From an uncultured Spartobacteria bacterium (lineage in GTDB: Bacteria > Verrucomicrobiota > Verrucomicrobiia > Chthoniobacterales > JAATET01): a stretch of DNA of 53,800 nt. The notes below the pieces were generated by a model. The model was not told the DNA's origin. It worked only from the letters and a program-made list of their open reading frames with translations, and made no database searches. Positions within the stretch are counted from its first letter, which is position 1. Every line of letters begins with the position of its first letter. The DNA lies in the NCBI GenBank assembly GCA_937901895.1, contig CALGTD010000111.1, forward strand, positions 1 through 53,800. The letters are read 5' to 3'. The position numbers and the translations under genes were made by a program. Of this stretch, positions 53,342-53,800 are shown piece after piece.

Positions 53342-53800
53342 ATGAAGACATCCCCGCTTGTGACCGCGCTTCTGGTCCGGTCTCCCCTTCGAAAACTCGC
53401 CTCCGTCCTGCTCATTGCTTCGACGTCGACCGCACAGGCGGCGATCGTCGCGGCCGAAAGCTTCCAATACGAATGGGGACCACTCGTTGGCCAGGTCAGC
53501 ACCGGCTATGGATTCACCGGCGAATGGATGCTCTCTTCGGGTTGGCCCACGAACAACTCGACGACAGCTTTCCAGGTGATGCCGGACAGTCTTCTGATGA
53601 ATGGCGTCTATTCCTCCGGGGAAAGGGTTTCCTTCTACCGACAGCCCAATCTCACCGCGGCCATCACCCAGAGTTTCAGCACACCGCTTTCCTCCACCAG
53701 CACCCTCTATGGGGGCTACCTCTTCTCGCTCACTGCGGACAACGAAACAACCGGCAAGACCGTGGGAGGCATCATGGTCAATACGCCAGGGCAAAACGAC
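53342..53800 (+). CDS. PEP-CTERM-type surface protein (tandem copy 2, cut by window end)
   Basis: ATG 53342, open to the last base (153 codons). Signal peptide (LASVLLIASTSTAQAA) and a body homologous to the gene before it: ESFQYEWGPLVGQ, GYGFTGEWML, NGVYSSGERVSFYRQPNLTA, TGKTVGGIMVNTPGQND. The C-terminal half, including any PEP-CTERM tail, lies outside the window. The last 55 bases are identical to those of copy 1. Confidence 0.8.
   Translation, partial: MKTSPLVTALLVRSPLRKLASVLLIASTSTAQAAIVAAESFQYEWGPLVGQVSTGYGFTGEWMLSSGWPTNNSTTAFQVMPDSLLMNGVYSSGERVSFYRQPNLTAAITQSFSTPLSSTSTLYGGYLFSLTADNETTGKTVGGIMVNTPGQND
53746..53800 (+). repeat. 55-base perfect repeat, copy 2 (continues past window)
   Basis: Second copy of the identical 55-base segment, in the tandem paralogue. 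The identity ends at the last base of the window only because the sequence ends there. Confidence 0.85.

Overview
The window is GC-rich, densely coded DNA from a free-living bacterium, most likely a member of the phylum Verrucomicrobiota. The basis is the combination of several PEP-CTERM proteins (at least five complete), an ECF sigma factor next to a FecR/LamG protein, a very large glycoside hydrolase ending in a calcium-binding-type repeat, and an FtsZ with a strongly diverged GTPase loop. Placement below phylum is not possible from sequence reading alone. I saw no rRNA, tRNA, CRISPR array, transposase or phage gene. No stretch longer than about 300 bases lacks a gene, apart from the uncertain start of the histidine kinase near 14.9-15.0 kb.

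Region 1 (1-7.7 kb) is housekeeping and stress: the tail of a probable ftsA, ftsZ, a cation:proton antiporter with a cyclic-nucleotide-binding tail, OxyR, an Xre/RES toxin-antitoxin pair and clpB. Region 2 (7.9-14.6 kb) holds a secreted phosphodiesterase-type enzyme and two surface proteins: an RTX-like protein and a 1450-residue repeat protein, both with PEP-CTERM tails. Region 3 (14.9-22.3 kb) holds a hybrid histidine kinase, a WYL regulator with a VOC protein, three small envelope proteins, a lipoprotein, an attachment-type protein and an Fe-S uracil-DNA glycosylase.

Region 4 (22.4-32.7 kb) is a glycan locus: a 1783-residue alpha-L-rhamnosidase divergent from an AraC regulator, flanked on both sides by paralogous PEP-CTERM proteins that share an upstream DNA element, followed by a secreted GH43 enzyme with a PA14 domain. 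Region 5 (32.8-39.2 kb) looks like a compatible-solute locus for glucosylglycerate or mannosylglucosylglycerate: a GpgS-like enzyme, two GT4 glycosyltransferases, a HAD hydrolase and a sucrose-phosphorylase-family enzyme. A secreted GH2 enzyme follows.

Region 6 (41.2-46.2 kb) is a compact operon encoding a substrate-binding protein made of two fused copies, a STAS-domain protein with an unrecognised C-terminal half, an ABC permease and an ABC ATPase. The STAS protein inside a solute-importer operon is the most unusual gene arrangement in the window. Region 7 (46.2-49.7 kb) holds a short penicillin-binding protein, a peroxiredoxin and 5-oxoprolinase subunits PxpB and PxpC. Region 8 (49.8-53.8 kb) is an ECF sigma factor, a FecR/LamG membrane protein, and two tandem PEP-CTERM paralogues, the second cut by the window end, sharing a 55-base perfectly identical stretch.
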